A DNA stretch of 5,705 nt. Origin: an uncultured Duganella sp. GTDB taxonomy: Bacteria; Pseudomonadota; Gammaproteobacteria; Burkholderiales; Burkholderiaceae. How positions within the stretch are numbered: the stretch's first letter is position 1; the number at the start of each line of letters is the position of its first letter. Under the pieces are notes generated by a model, which had not been told where the DNA came from, searched no databases, and was given only the letters and a program-made list of their open reading frames with translations. The translations under genes were made by a program, and so were the position numbers. Of this stretch, positions 5,594 through 5,705 are shown piece after piece. Location: NCBI GenBank assembly GCA_946482335.1, contig CAMLRG010000274.1, positions 1 to 5,705 of the forward strand. The letters are read 5' to 3'.

Positions 5594-5621
5594 TTGCACT
5601 TCCGCTGGCGTCGGGCACAAT
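5594..5621 (+). promoter_or_regulatory. Candidate promoter of the divergent gene, leaderless geometry
   Basis: TTGCAC (5594-5599) is followed after 16 nt by CACAAT (5616-5621, 4 of 6 matches). Seven nt separate this -10 box from the ATG at 5629, so the transcript would begin at about the start codon. No Shine-Dalgarno sequence precedes that ATG. It lies back to back with the trhO promoter. The hexamers are weak, so the support is mostly positional. Confidence 0.35.
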
Positions 5622-5628
5622 GGTGCGC

Positions 5629-5705
5629 ATGATAGAAGTTCAATCTCTTCCCGCCCTTGGCCCGGCGACGTTGCTGCGGGCCTTGTGCAAGGGCGCGGGC
5701 GCGGC
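5629..5705 (+). CDS. 5' end of an unidentified gene, cut by the window edge
   Basis: An open frame starts at ATG 5629 and runs to the end of the window, 25 codons plus 2 nt. It is GC-rich in third positions, like the real genes here. The peptide begins MIEVQSLPALGP and continues ATLLRALCKG. The start could also be the in-frame ATG at 5620, but that codon overlaps the candidate -10 box. It is divergent from trhO across a 126-nt gap that holds promoters for both. I do not recognise the product. A MaoC-type acyl dehydratase-like N-terminus crossed my mind, but there is far too little sequence to support it. Confidence 0.5.
   Translation, partial: MIEVQSLPALGPATLLRALCKGAGA

Overview
The window looks like chromosomal DNA of a GC-rich betaproteobacterium. 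An Oxalobacteraceae-type organism (Massilia, Duganella or Janthinobacterium-like) is my best guess. It rests on codon use, the protein flavour of the genes and a GGTTCCTGACCCC-type intergenic repeat, not on a database match. There are no rRNA or tRNA genes, no CRISPR array and no insertion sequence.

Layout: 1-265 is a comparatively AT-rich leader with a plausible promoter, short ACATCT/AGATGT repeats and a perfect 9-bp inverted repeat. It precedes a block of four co-directional genes. (1) 266-1150 encodes an unusual protein that appears to join an N-terminal winged-helix region to a transglutaminase/NAT-like Cys-His-Asp domain. (2) 1264-2799 encodes a class I SAM methyltransferase with a methyltransferase regulatory domain, the architecture of bacterial outer-membrane protein lysine methyltransferases. 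(3) 2846-3985 encodes a membrane acyltransferase of the acyltransferase-3 (OafA-like) family. (4) 3997-4503 encodes a small soluble protein of unknown function, 11 nt behind the acyltransferase. The acyltransferase gene has a perfect TATAAT placed so that its mRNA would be leaderless or nearly so.

The block ends at a pair of inverted, mutually complementary hairpin repeats (4516-4610), a BIME/REP-like element filling the gap between convergent genes. Beyond it, on the minus strand, lies a housekeeping gene for the rhodanese-type tRNA U34 hydroxylase TrhO (4621-5502) with a very good sigma70 promoter. A divergent gene starts at about 5629 and runs off the window; its promoter geometry also suggests a leaderless mRNA.

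How the genes may work together (inference): a Cys-dependent transglutaminase-like enzyme, a PKMT-like protein methyltransferase and a membrane O-acyltransferase side by side suggest an accessory system that modifies a cell-surface or secreted polymer or protein. The substrate is not in the window. TrhO and the partial gene are probably unrelated neighbours.
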